Source of the DNA: Mariniphaga sp.
GTDB taxonomy: Bacteria; Bacteroidota; Bacteroidia; Bacteroidales; Prolixibacteraceae
DNA length: 64,000 nucleotides
Reading direction: 5' to 3'
Assembly (NCBI GenBank): GCA_024636975.1
Contig: JAGXGA010000033.1
Coordinates: 1-64,000 of the forward strand
Shown piece after piece: positions 1 to 6,839 of this stretch. A program made the position numbers and the translations under genes. The first letter of the stretch is position 1, and each line of letters opens with the position of its first letter. Below the pieces are notes generated by a model. That model was not told the origin of the DNA and ran no database searches. It saw only the letters and a list, made by a program, of their open reading frames with translations.

Positions 1-42
1 AGGCTTCTCAAACTTTATTTTAAAATCTTCAAATAGTTTCAT
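1..42 (-). CDS. Truncated 5' end of an unidentified gene
   Basis: An ATG at position 42 on the minus strand opens a frame that runs without a stop to the window edge (14 codons, beginning MKLFEDFKIKFEKP). An AGGA lies about 10 bases upstream of this ATG, which supports it as a start. Too little is present to assign a family. It follows the nucleotidyltransferase gene on the same strand after about 250 non-coding bases, so it need not be its partner. Confidence 0.35.
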   Translation of the reverse strand, partial: MKLFEDFKIKFEKP

Positions 43-288
43 TGGTATTTTTTCCTAAATTTACAAAGGAAAAGACTTTTTAAGAAGCAAATAGAGTGCT
101 AGTTATCAACATTTTATTGTTTATTGACAGACACTATTTAGTTTATGTTGCTTCTTTTATTTCTGTGGTAAGGGTTCGATTATTAAAATGTTGTATTGTT
201 TTAATGTTTGGAAAGTGGAGGGTTGAGGAGGTTCAAGTTGTTTGAGGATTTTTGAGTTTGATTGTAGTATGTTCACTTATCAAGCATG

Positions 289-615
289 CTAAATTTTAAT
301 GCCTTCCTTTTTGACATTAGAATAAAAAGGAGAAAACATCATCTTCTCAGACCAATCAGATCTGGAATATACTATTAATGAAATGATTTGTCCTGTTTCA
401 AGTTCTATATCTATTATAGGATCCCTTAATTCTGATTCATAATCTAAAGTGATTTTATCTCTGGGTGTGATAACAAGTATATCCCAATCTGAATCGGGGT
501 GGTTATCTCCACGGGCCCGGGAACCATATAAAAATATTTCAGCCCGGGAATCTTTTTTCTTTATTCCTGTCCTGATCCTGTTTATGATTTCTTTATGCTC
601 CTCCTGATTTAGCAT
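289..615 (-). CDS. MNT-type minimal nucleotidyltransferase
   Basis: This is a 108-residue nucleotidyltransferase of the pol-beta fold. The signature GSRARGDNHPDSDWDILV is complete, with GS, the metal-binding D-x-D pair (SDWD) and a downstream DIELE acidic strand. Such proteins are usually the antitoxin or AMP-transferring half of HEPN/MNT pairs, but no HEPN gene is adjacent: the nearest bases on either side are non-coding. The ATG at 615 is preferred; an in-frame TTG at 642 would add nine residues. Family assignment is firm. A role as an orphan antitoxin is inference. Confidence 0.8.
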   Translation of the reverse strand: MLNQEEHKEIINRIRTGIKKKDSRAEIFLYGSRARGDNHPDSDWDILVITPRDKITLDYESELRDPIIDIELETGQIISLIVYSRSDWSEKMMFSPFYSNVKKEGIKI

Positions 616-721
616 TCTTTGATTTTTTTTTGAACCTATCAACTGTTTCTTAATCCAAAGGTAAGAAATTTTTTTGGCGGAATCCTAACGTATGGGGTTG
701 TTGAAGTTTGATGTGTCAGGG

Positions 722-736
722 ATGCAAACGTTGCAT
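722..736. promoter_or_regulatory. Inverted repeat ATGCAA-ACG-TTGCAT
   Basis: A perfect 6-bp inverted repeat with a 3-base spacer lies about 78 bases upstream of the small secreted protein gene. Its TGCAA/TTGCA half-sites match those of the palindrome in the GH105 promoter (2395-2408), although the spacer is one base shorter. It is a candidate operator; the cognate regulator is not in the window. Confidence 0.35.
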
Positions 737-813
737 AATATTTTTAAAACGAACTGACTCTTTTATTCGAATATTTTGTATAATTTGCCAGGGTGAAACT
801 TAAATTGGAAAAA

Positions 814-1194
814 ATGAAGAAAATAATGGTTCTTATGATGGTAGCTTTTATTGCTGCCGGTAGTTTACAGGCAATAACTCCTGCAGAAAAGAAAGACTTT
901 TTAGGTGAGTGGCAGTTTGAAAGTCCCTATGCACCCGAAGGGTATCAGAAAGGCATCTTTTTTATACAGGAAAAAGAAGGGGTCCTTGCAGGAGAAATCC
1001 GTTTTGGTGACCAGTATAAAGTGCCGATGGAAAATGTGGAATTTGCCGATGGTACACTTAAGTTCGGCATTACTGTCGATTACAATTATGTTCCCTTAAA
1101 AGCTACAATAGAAGAAAACAAGTTAAAAGGATCTGCCTCCACTCCGGACGGGGATTTGCCTTTTGAAGCTACCAAAGTGAAAAAAGCAGAATAA
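814..1194 (+). CDS. Small secreted protein of unknown function
   Basis: A 126-residue protein with a clear signal peptide (MKKIMVLMM..., hydrophobic to about residue 22, ending near LQA) and a mature part of about 100 residues rich in beta-strand patterns (FLGEWQFE, GEIRFGDQY, LKFGITVDY). This looks like a small lipocalin-like or beta-sandwich periplasmic protein, and I recognise no catalytic motif. The ATG at 814 is chosen because it starts directly at the basic n-region; a GTG at 793 would add seven residues. It converges on the GH105 gene and shares a bidirectional terminator with it. Confidence 0.7.
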   Translation: MKKIMVLMMVAFIAAGSLQAITPAEKKDFLGEWQFESPYAPEGYQKGIFFIQEKEGVLAGEIRFGDQYKVPMENVEFADGTLKFGITVDYNYVPLKATIEENKLKGSASTPDGDLPFEATKVKKAE

Positions 1195-1199
1195 AAAAA

Positions 1200-1236
1200 A
1201 ATTCCCTTAGAAATAACCTAAGGGAATTTTTTTTAT
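1200..1236. terminator. Bidirectional intrinsic terminator
   Basis: A perfect 11-bp stem (AATTCCCTTAG / CTAAGGGAATT) with a 7-base loop is flanked by an A-run on the left and a T-run on the right. It can therefore end transcription of the small secreted protein gene (plus strand) and of the GH105 gene (minus strand). Confidence 0.9.
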
Positions 1237-1253
1237 TTATTTTTCTATACTTC

Positions 1254-2360
1254 CTACCTTTCCAGCTTAATCACTTCGCTGCCGGCAAGTAAATAAGCGC
1301 CGGTGCCATAAACTTCCCAGCTTTCAGCAGAGAAATTCTTACGTGGATCGGCTCCGATAGGCTGCACCCACCCCACCCTGCCATCGGGTTGGATGAGGGT
1401 GTTAAGGCCCACCCATGCTTTTTCAACAACCGGAAGGTATTTATCCTTATCGAGCAGGCCATTATTAATACCCCAGGCCAGGGCATAGACATAGAAACCT
1501 GAACCACTGGCCTCGCCTCCCGGGTACGATTGCGGGTCGAGCAGACTTGCACGCCAAAGCCCGTCTTCCTGCTGCAGGGATGCTACTCTTTCAGCCATTT
1601 CCATATAGTTCTGAAGGTAAAAACTGCGGGTAGGCCAGTTTTCAGGTAATTCCTCCAGAACGCGTACCAATCCGCCCATTACCCAACCGTTGCCTCTCGA
1701 CCAGAATATCTTTTTTCCGTTGGCTTCCTTTATAATTTCTACCTCCGGCTCATTCCACTTGTAACGGATATCGCGGGCATACAAATGCTCTTCCTTATCG
1801 TAAAGCAAATCATAGCATTCCCTAAATAGTTTGTCGTTCAGCTCCAGGTACTTATTTTCCTTCAATGTTGTACCAAGCTTTATCAAGGCAGGAGGCGCCA
1901 TAAACAAAGCATCGCACCACCACCAGGTTACTTTCCTGATATCGCCTGTTTCATAGGGAGTTGCCATAAACTCCTCCATCATTTCTATAAACGGCTGAAT
2001 CATTTTACGTTCTCCTGATATGCGGTACAAATCGATGTACGACTGGCAGATAACATGATCATCGGCATGATGCAACCGCGGTCCCGGTTCCCAATTGTTG
2101 AATTCTCCCATGGCATAAATGGCATTATAAATATTTTCATTTTCCAGAGTTTCATAAGCTGCATAAACTCCGGCATAAAATGCACCATTGGTCCAGTCCC
2201 ACAACTTATGATTTGGATGGTGTAATTGCCAGTCCAGCGCATTTTTCATCGTTTTTTTGATGAACGTTTCATCAAAAAACTTTTCTTTTTCCACATTTTG
2301 TGCAGTAGTGATCCCGGCATAAAACACAACCGCAACGAATACAACAAATAGTTTTTTCAT
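1254..2360 (-). CDS. GH105 unsaturated rhamnogalacturonyl/glucuronyl hydrolase
   Basis: A 368-residue secreted protein of the GH88/GH105 (YteR/YesR) fold. These enzymes hydrate the 4,5-unsaturated uronic acid left at the end of oligosaccharides by polysaccharide lyases. After a signal peptide (about residues 1-20) the family hallmarks appear in order: HHADDHVICQSYIDLY (about 97-112), WWWCDALFMAPPAL with the expected catalytic Asp (about 147-160), FWSRGNGWVMGGLVR (about 220-234), and GGEASGSGFYVYALAWGIN (about 281-299). Length is normal for the family. It stands alone with its own promoter and operator-like palindrome. The exact substrate (rhamnogalacturonan, ulvan or other) cannot be read from sequence. 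Confidence 0.9.
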   Translation of the reverse strand: MKKLFVVFVAVVFYAGITTAQNVEKEKFFDETFIKKTMKNALDWQLHHPNHKLWDWTNGAFYAGVYAAYETLENENIYNAIYAMGEFNNWEPGPRLHHADDHVICQSYIDLYRISGERKMIQPFIEMMEEFMATPYETGDIRKVTWWWCDALFMAPPALIKLGTTLKENKYLELNDKLFRECYDLLYDKEEHLYARDIRYKWNEPEVEIIKEANGKKIFWSRGNGWVMGGLVRVLEELPENWPTRSFYLQNYMEMAERVASLQQEDGLWRASLLDPQSYPGGEASGSGFYVYALAWGINNGLLDKDKYLPVVEKAWVGLNTLIQPDGRVGWVQPIGADPRKNFSAESWEVYGTGAYLLAGSEVIKLER

Positions 2361-2386
2361 AATTCAGACTTTTTATTTTTCCAGCA

Positions 2387-2417
2387 CAATTATATGCAAT
2401 CGATTGCAGATTTCAAA
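2387..2417 (-). promoter_or_regulatory. GH105 promoter with LacI-type operator in the spacer
   Basis: Read on the minus strand, TTTG (2414-2417) is followed by exactly 19 bases and then TATAATTG (2387-2394), one mismatch from the Bacteroidota -7 consensus TAnnTTTG. The spacer contains the perfect 14-bp palindrome TGCAATCGATTGCA (2395-2408), which fits the general LacI-family operator pattern AAnCGnTT. A repressor bound here would cover the promoter. The regulator and inducer are unknown. Confidence 0.6.
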
Positions 2418-2464
2418 CAACTATTTAAATTTTATTAAGATTTTGTTTAAAGCTTACTATTCAT

Positions 2465-2497
2465 TGCCCAGATTGAAAATTAATAATTATACTTGCA
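2465..2497 (+). promoter_or_regulatory. Probable his operon promoter
   Basis: ATTG (2465-2468), a 21-base spacer and TATACTTG (2490-2497) approximate the Bacteroidota promoter TTTG-N19-21-TAnnTTTG with one mismatch in each box. Transcription from here would start shortly before the His-rich leader ATG at 2521. Confidence 0.4.
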
Positions 2498-2520
2498 TCA
2501 GTTAAAATATTGTATATAAC

Positions 2521-2565
2521 ATGAATTACAGATTCGGACATCACGGCCATCATTATAATACCTGA
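2521..2565 (+). CDS. hisL: his operon leader peptide
   Basis: A 14-codon open frame reads MNYRFGHHGHHYNT then TGA. Four of 14 residues are His, in two HH pairs at positions 7-8 and 10-11. It lies 126 bases before hisG and is followed by a terminator hairpin, the architecture of transcriptional attenuation: ribosomes stalling at His codons when charged tRNA-His is scarce would let an alternative fold disrupt the terminator. There is no strong Shine-Dalgarno, which is usual in this phylum. I could not resolve the antiterminator pairing by eye. Confidence 0.8.
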   Translation: MNYRFGHHGHHYNT

Positions 2566-2615
2566 TTGGGTAGGTCGCTGTTGTTGTGTCGTAAATTTAA
2601 AAAGATAATGAACCA

Positions 2616-2649
2616 GAGGCTTGCCACAAAGGCAGGCCTCGTTTTGTTT
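2616..2649 (+). terminator. his attenuator terminator hairpin
   Basis: GAGGCTTGCC, a 5-base loop and GGCAGGCCTC form a 10-bp stem with one G-U pair, followed by GTTTTGTTT. It sits 50 bases after the leader-peptide stop and 42 bases before the hisG ATG, the expected position of an attenuator. Confidence 0.8.
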
Positions 2650-2691
2650 AAGTCCTGTTCGGTTACAGGTTAAAAGAAAAACAGATAAATT

Positions 2692-3549
2692 ATGGAAAAA
2701 CTCAAGATTGCCATTCAAACCAAAGGCCGGTTAAACGAAGACTCCATGAAGCTAATCAAGGAATCGGGGATCAATCTGGCCATCGGACGCCGTACCCTTG
2801 TAGCAGAAGCAAAGAACTTCCCGATGGAAGCATTGTTCCTGCGTGATGATGACATTCCACAAACGGTTGCCGATGGCGTAGCCGATGTAGGTATCGTGGG
2901 CGAAAACGAAATGCTGGAGAAGCAGGAAAATGTAGTTATTGCCAAACGGCTGGGATTCAGCAAATGCCGTTTGTCGCTTGCCATACCTAAAACGATGGAA
3001 TATCCGGGGCCTGAATTCTTTAACGGCAAAAAAATAGCCACCTCCTACCCTGCCATTCTGAAAAAGTTTTTAAACGAACACAATATAAAAGCTGAAACAC
3101 ATGTAATAAGCGGCTCAGTAGAAATAGCTCCGGGCATTGGACTGGCCGATGCCATTTTCGACATAGTAAGCTCTGGTTCTACACTGGTAAGTAATCGCTT
3201 AAAGGAAGTGGAAGTAGTGATGCATTCCGAAGCAGTGTTAATTTCAAAGCCTGATCTTTCATTGGCCAAAAAGGAAATCCTGGATGAGCTTATTTTCAGA
3301 ATGGAATCGGTACAGCGGGCGGAAGGAAAAAAGTACATCCTGCTGAATACTCCCAATGATAAAATTCAGGAAGTAGCCAGCCTGTTGCCTGGGATAAAAA
3401 GTCCAACCGTAGTTCCGTTGGCCGAGGAAGGATGGAGTTCAATGCATTCGGTGATTGCGGAAAACGATTTCTGGGAAATCATAGGCAAGCTAAAAAAAGC
3501 CGGTGCAGAAGGTATACTTGTGGTGCCAATTGAGAAGATGATATTTTAG
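2692..3549 (+). CDS. hisG: ATP phosphoribosyltransferase, long form
   Basis: HisG catalyses the first committed step of histidine synthesis, joining ATP and PRPP to give phosphoribosyl-ATP. The 285-residue length matches the long, self-sufficient form with a C-terminal ACT-like regulatory domain (about 210-285), so no HisZ is needed. Visible motifs are TKGRLNEDSMKLI near the N-terminus, DVGIVGENE (about 65-73), and the PRPP-site region EIAPGIGLADAIFDIVSSGSTL (about 145-166). It is the first structural gene after the attenuator and is expected to be feedback-inhibited by histidine as in the family. A 375-base repeat-rich spacer separates it from hisD. Confidence 0.97.
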   Translation: MEKLKIAIQTKGRLNEDSMKLIKESGINLAIGRRTLVAEAKNFPMEALFLRDDDIPQTVADGVADVGIVGENEMLEKQENVVIAKRLGFSKCRLSLAIPKTMEYPGPEFFNGKKIATSYPAILKKFLNEHNIKAETHVISGSVEIAPGIGLADAIFDIVSSGSTLVSNRLKEVEVVMHSEAVLISKPDLSLAKKEILDELIFRMESVQRAEGKKYILLNTPNDKIQEVASLLPGIKSPTVVPLAEEGWSSMHSVIAENDFWEIIGKLKKAGAEGILVVPIEKMIF

Positions 3550-3592
3550 CATGGTGCAAAGGGCATGGGGCAAAGGGCAAGAGAGCTCAAAA

Positions 3593-3847
3593 GTTCCGGG
3601 TTCAAAGTTTAAAGTTTAAAGTGAGGCTGCCCATAATGGGCGATGGAATCCCGATCGGAGCAGGCCCGGGTGGCGCGGTTTTTTACCACGCATTCAGGCA
3701 AAGTGCAGAGAGTTCGAGGTTCAGAGTTCAGAGTTTAGAGTTTAAAGTTCCGGGTTTCAAGTTTAATGTGGGGGTGCCGGCTAGTAGGCTTCGGAACCTT
3801 GTTTTGAAGCAGGAACCCGGGTGGCGCGGTTTTCTACCGCGCATTCA
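3593..3847 (+). repeat. Two composite repeats: heptamer array plus hairpin unit
   Basis: Two copies of one composite lie head to tail inside the hisG-hisD spacer. Each begins with degenerate heptamers of the GTTTAAA/GTTCAGA type: four units at 3593-3620 and eight at 3712-3767. A related 76-80 bp unit follows (3621-3696 and 3768-3847), sharing the core CCCGGGTGGCGCGG and ending ACGCATTCA or GCGCATTCA. The second unit folds GCGCGG (3824-3829) onto CCGCGC (3837-3842) perfectly; the first has one mismatch in the same stem. Upstream of the first array, 3550-3586 holds imperfect GGGCAAAG-type repeats. No gene is visible in the spacer. Confidence 0.75.
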
Positions 3848-3923
3848 TGGAATTGCAACGAAATGAATTTAAGGCAACAGTTGAAAATGACCAATGACTT
3901 AAGAAACAAAAAATTAATGCATA

Positions 3924-5210
3924 ATGAAAATATATAACAATCCGCAAAGAGACCTGTGGCCGCAGATACTGGAGCGGCCGTCGATTGATGTTTCAGGGCT
4001 GCATGAAACCGTTCGGTCTATCCTTTCAGATATAAGGATGGAGAAGGATAAAGCATTGCTGAAATATTCGCTGAAGTTTGATGGCAATTCTCCGGAACAG
4101 TTTCTTGTGACCGATAAAGAGCTGGCTGCCGCTGAAGAGAAAGTAGAGCCGGAACTAAAAAAAGCAATCGAACTGGCAGCAGGAAACATTGAACAATTTC
4201 ATGCTGCCCAGAAAACAGGTCTGTTAAAAATAGAAACCATGCCGGGTGTGACCTGCTGGCAAAAAGCAGTTCCCATCGAAAAAGTGGGTCTGTATATTCC
4301 CGGAGGTACGGCTCCCCTGTTTTCTACTGTGCTGATGCTTGCCATCCCGGCACGCATTGCAGGGTGCAGCGAAATTATTTTATGCACTCCGCCTGGAAAG
4401 GATGGTAATATAAACCCTGCCATTTTGTTTGCAGCAAAATATGCAGGGGTTAAAAAAGTATTCCGGCTGGGCGGCGTGCAAGCTATAGGGGCAATGGCTT
4501 ACGGAACTGAATCGGTGCCTAAAATGTACAAAATCTTCGGTCCGGGTAACCAATATGTTACTGCTGCCAAGCAACTGGTCAGCATGACCGATGTAGCCAT
4601 TGATATGCCTGCCGGTCCGTCGGAGGTAATGGTGGTTGCTGATGAAACAGCCCATCCGGCTTTTGTGGCTGCCGACCTGTTGTCGCAGGCCGAACATGGA
4701 ACTGACAGCCAGGTGGTGCTGGTTGCCGGCAGCCAGAAGATGGTTGATAAAGTAAAAGAGCAAATTAACCTTCAGCTTGAAAAGTTGCCCAGAAAGGAGT
4801 TTGCAGAAAAATCACTTATGAATAGTGTCCTTATTGTTATGGAGAATGAGCAGGACAGGTTGGATTTGATCAATGCCTATGCCCCGGAGCATTTGATATT
4901 GTCGGTTGCCGGATACCATGAACTGGCAGAAAAGATCAGCAATGCAGGATCTGTGTTCCTTGGCAATTATACCCCCGAAAGTGCAGGGGATTATGCATCG
5001 GGAACCAACCACACGCTGCCTACCAACGGCTGGGCCAGGACAAACAGCGGGGTAAATCTCGACAGCTTTATGAAAAAGATTACGTTCCAGGAAATAACAA
5101 AAGAAGGACTACAAAATGTAGGACCTGCTGTTGAAACAATGGCTGCCGCTGAATTGCTGGACGGGCATAAGAATGCGGTAACGGTTAGATTAGGAGAACA
5201 AACTCAATGA
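3924..5210 (+). CDS. hisD: Histidinol dehydrogenase
   Basis: HisD oxidises L-histidinol to L-histidine in two NAD-dependent steps, the end of the pathway. At 428 residues it is full length. The zinc and catalytic signatures are intact: GPSEVMVVAD, LLSQAEHGTDSQ (zinc-ligand Gln and His), APEHLIL (catalytic Glu-His), DYASGTNHTLPTNGWAR (zinc-ligand Asp and substrate loop) and LLDGHKNAVTVR (C-terminal His ligand). The ATG at 3924 follows an A-rich stretch and fits the family N-terminus. It is presumably co-transcribed with hisG despite the repeat-filled spacer. Confidence 0.97.
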   Translation: MKIYNNPQRDLWPQILERPSIDVSGLHETVRSILSDIRMEKDKALLKYSLKFDGNSPEQFLVTDKELAAAEEKVEPELKKAIELAAGNIEQFHAAQKTGLLKIETMPGVTCWQKAVPIEKVGLYIPGGTAPLFSTVLMLAIPARIAGCSEIILCTPPGKDGNINPAILFAAKYAGVKKVFRLGGVQAIGAMAYGTESVPKMYKIFGPGNQYVTAAKQLVSMTDVAIDMPAGPSEVMVVADETAHPAFVAADLLSQAEHGTDSQVVLVAGSQKMVDKVKEQINLQLEKLPRKEFAEKSLMNSVLIVMENEQDRLDLINAYAPEHLILSVAGYHELAEKISNAGSVFLGNYTPESAGDYASGTNHTLPTNGWARTNSGVNLDSFMKKITFQEITKEGLQNVGPAVETMAAAELLDGHKNAVTVRLGEQTQ

Positions 5211-5231
5211 AGCACAAACTTTGATTGGAAA

Positions 5232-5261
5232 ACGTCATCCTGAACTTGTTTCAGGATCTGC
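5232..5261 (+). repeat. REP-like palindrome, copy 1
   Basis: CGTCATCCTGAACTTG followed by TTTCAGGATCTG: the arms ATCCTGAA and TTCAGGAT pair around CTTGT. It is the direct-orientation member of a family whose other copies lie on the far side of the GIY-YIG pseudogene, sharing the core CTGAACTTGTTTCAG. Confidence 0.85.
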
Positions 5262-5282
5262 TCAATACAGCACTTGCTAAAT

Positions 5283-5570
5283 ATGAAAAAAGGTTACGTT
5301 TATATTATGAGCAACAAAAACAGAACAACTTTTTACATAGGTGTAACGAGTAATATGAAAAATCGGATAGCAGATCATAAAAATGGAATTGGGTCAGTTT
5401 TCACTAAAAGATACAATCTTAATGATTTGGTATATTATGAAGATTTTCCGGATATATGACAGGCAATCGACAGGGAAAAGCAGTTAAAAAAATGGCACAG
5501 GGAATGGAAAATAAATTTAATTCAATCGGTAAACCCTGAAATGAAGGATTTATATTGGGAGATTAGATGA
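5283..5570 (+). pseudogene. GIY-YIG endonuclease with in-frame stop
   Basis: The frame encodes a small single-domain GIY-YIG nuclease (UvrC/SLX1-type fold) of about 95 residues. The GIY element reads GYVYIMSN, the YIG element FYIGVTSN, followed by KNRI and the Glu of LVYYEDFPD. A TGA at 5457-5459 interrupts it. The same frame then resumes for 36 codons with the normal family C-terminus (QAIDREKQLKKWHREW ... MKDLYWEIR) and ends at TGA 5568-5570. Catalytic residues lie before the stop, so a shortened product of about 58 residues could be made but lacks the C-terminal helices. It sits in the his operon between hisD and hisC, bounded on both sides by REP-like palindromes. An in-frame TTG at 5274 precedes the chosen ATG. 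Confidence 0.85.
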
Positions 5571-5582
5571 ATAAGTATGAAC

Positions 5583-5665
5583 ATCACCTTAACTTGGTTC
5601 AGGACATCACCCTGAACTTGTTTCAGGGTCTGCTGAACAGATGCTGAAACAAGTTCAGCATGACA
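5583..5665 (+). repeat. REP-like palindromes, inverted pair
   Basis: Three related units follow the GIY-YIG remnant: a degenerate one (CCTTAACTTGGTTCAGG, from 5587), a direct one (CCTGAACTTGTTTCAGG, 5611-5627), and an inverted one (5641-5661, ATGCTGAA and TTCAGCAT around ACAAG). The last two face each other, so they can fold singly or pair with each other, like a REPIN. The inverted unit supplies the spurious upstream ATG at 5641 that would extend HisC. Confidence 0.85.
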
Positions 5666-5691
5666 TTGAGATACTACATAAACATAAAACA

Positions 5692-6723
5692 ATGGATTTA
5701 GATAAACTTCTGCGCAAAAACATTATAGACCTGAAACCTTATTCTTCAGCACGCGATGAATATTCGGGCGAGGCGATGGTCTTCCTTGATGCCAATGAAA
5801 ACCCCTGGAATCAGCCCTACAACCGCTACCCCGACCCGTTGCAAAGAAAACTGAAGGAAAAAGTTGCCGGCCTGAAAAACATTTCACCGGAACACATCTT
5901 TTTAGGGAACGGCAGCGACGAGCCCATCGACCTGCTCATTCGGGCATTCTGCGAACCGGGCGAGGATAATATTGTAAGCATTGACCCCACCTACGGAATG
6001 TACCAGGTGGCCGCAGGAATAAACAATGTGGAAGTTATAAAGGTGCCCCTAACGGAAAGTTTTGGACTGGATGCCGGAAAACTTTTAGCTGCTGCCGGAG
6101 AAAAAACAAAGCTGGTATTTCTCTGCTCACCTAACAATCCCAGCGGTAACGTGCTTCAGCAGGAAGCAATACTTGAGGTGGTAAATAATTTCAAGGGAAT
6201 TGTGGTCCTTGATGAAGCCTATATTGATTTTGCACCGGAAAAGTCATTGCTGACTAAACTCGGTCAGTATCCCAACCTGGTAATACTGCAAACTTTTTCC
6301 AAAGCATGGGGTATGGCAGGAATAAGGCTGGGAATGGCATTTGCCTCTCCTGAAATCATTTCAGTGCTTAATAAAATCAAATATCCTTACAACCTGAATA
6401 TACTTACCCAGCAAAAGGCGCTGGAATTGATAGAAAACAGAAGTCAAACGGAAGACTGGGTTAAACAAATAATTAATGAGCGGGAGAAAATGGGCCAGAT
6501 GCTGAGTGAGCTTCCTTTTGTAATAAAAGGGTATCCCTCCGATGCAAATTTCATCCTGGTAAAAATGCATGATGCAAGGGGCATCTATGAATTTCTAAAG
6601 GAAAAAGGAGTAATCGTTCGCGACCGCTCCAAAGTATTTCTTTGTGATGACAGTCTGCGTATTACTGTTGGTTCACCCGAAGAAAACAATCTGTTAATAA
6701 ACACACTGAAAGAATTAATATGA
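5692..6723 (+). CDS. hisC: Histidinol-phosphate aminotransferase
   Basis: HisC is a fold-type I PLP enzyme that transaminates imidazole acetol phosphate with glutamate. At 343 residues it is normal length. It has GNGSDEPIDLLIRAF, CSPNNPSGN, VLDEAYIDF (PLP-contacting Asp and Tyr) and TFSKAWGMAGIRLG with the Schiff-base Lys. The start at 5692 (MDLDKLLRKNI) is preferred because the in-frame ATG at 5641 begins inside a REP-like palindrome and would add 17 residues of palindrome-derived sequence. hisB follows after about 115 bases. Confidence 0.95.
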   Translation: MDLDKLLRKNIIDLKPYSSARDEYSGEAMVFLDANENPWNQPYNRYPDPLQRKLKEKVAGLKNISPEHIFLGNGSDEPIDLLIRAFCEPGEDNIVSIDPTYGMYQVAAGINNVEVIKVPLTESFGLDAGKLLAAAGEKTKLVFLCSPNNPSGNVLQQEAILEVVNNFKGIVVLDEAYIDFAPEKSLLTKLGQYPNLVILQTFSKAWGMAGIRLGMAFASPEIISVLNKIKYPYNLNILTQQKALELIENRSQTEDWVKQIINEREKMGQMLSELPFVIKGYPSDANFILVKMHDARGIYEFLKEKGVIVRDRSKVFLCDDSLRITVGSPEENNLLINTLKELI

Positions 6724-6839
6724 TTTTTATCATTATTTCAGGAAATTTTACGAAACTTGAAGTTTTTCCCAAAAAATCAACTATATGCAGTTAAGGATAG
6801 CTGAAAACAGTTTGATTGCGGGTCACAATAAATAATAAA

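Noticed and set aside
3666-3691. Resemblance of GGGTGGCGCGG to the T-box core GGGTGGnACCGCGG
   Set aside because: Three core bases are missing, the motif is repeated twice, and no specifier loop or downstream regulated synthetase gene exists. Treated as a repeat.
5641-5691. Upstream start of HisC
   Set aside because: The extra 17 residues are encoded by a REP-like palindrome and would not be family sequence.
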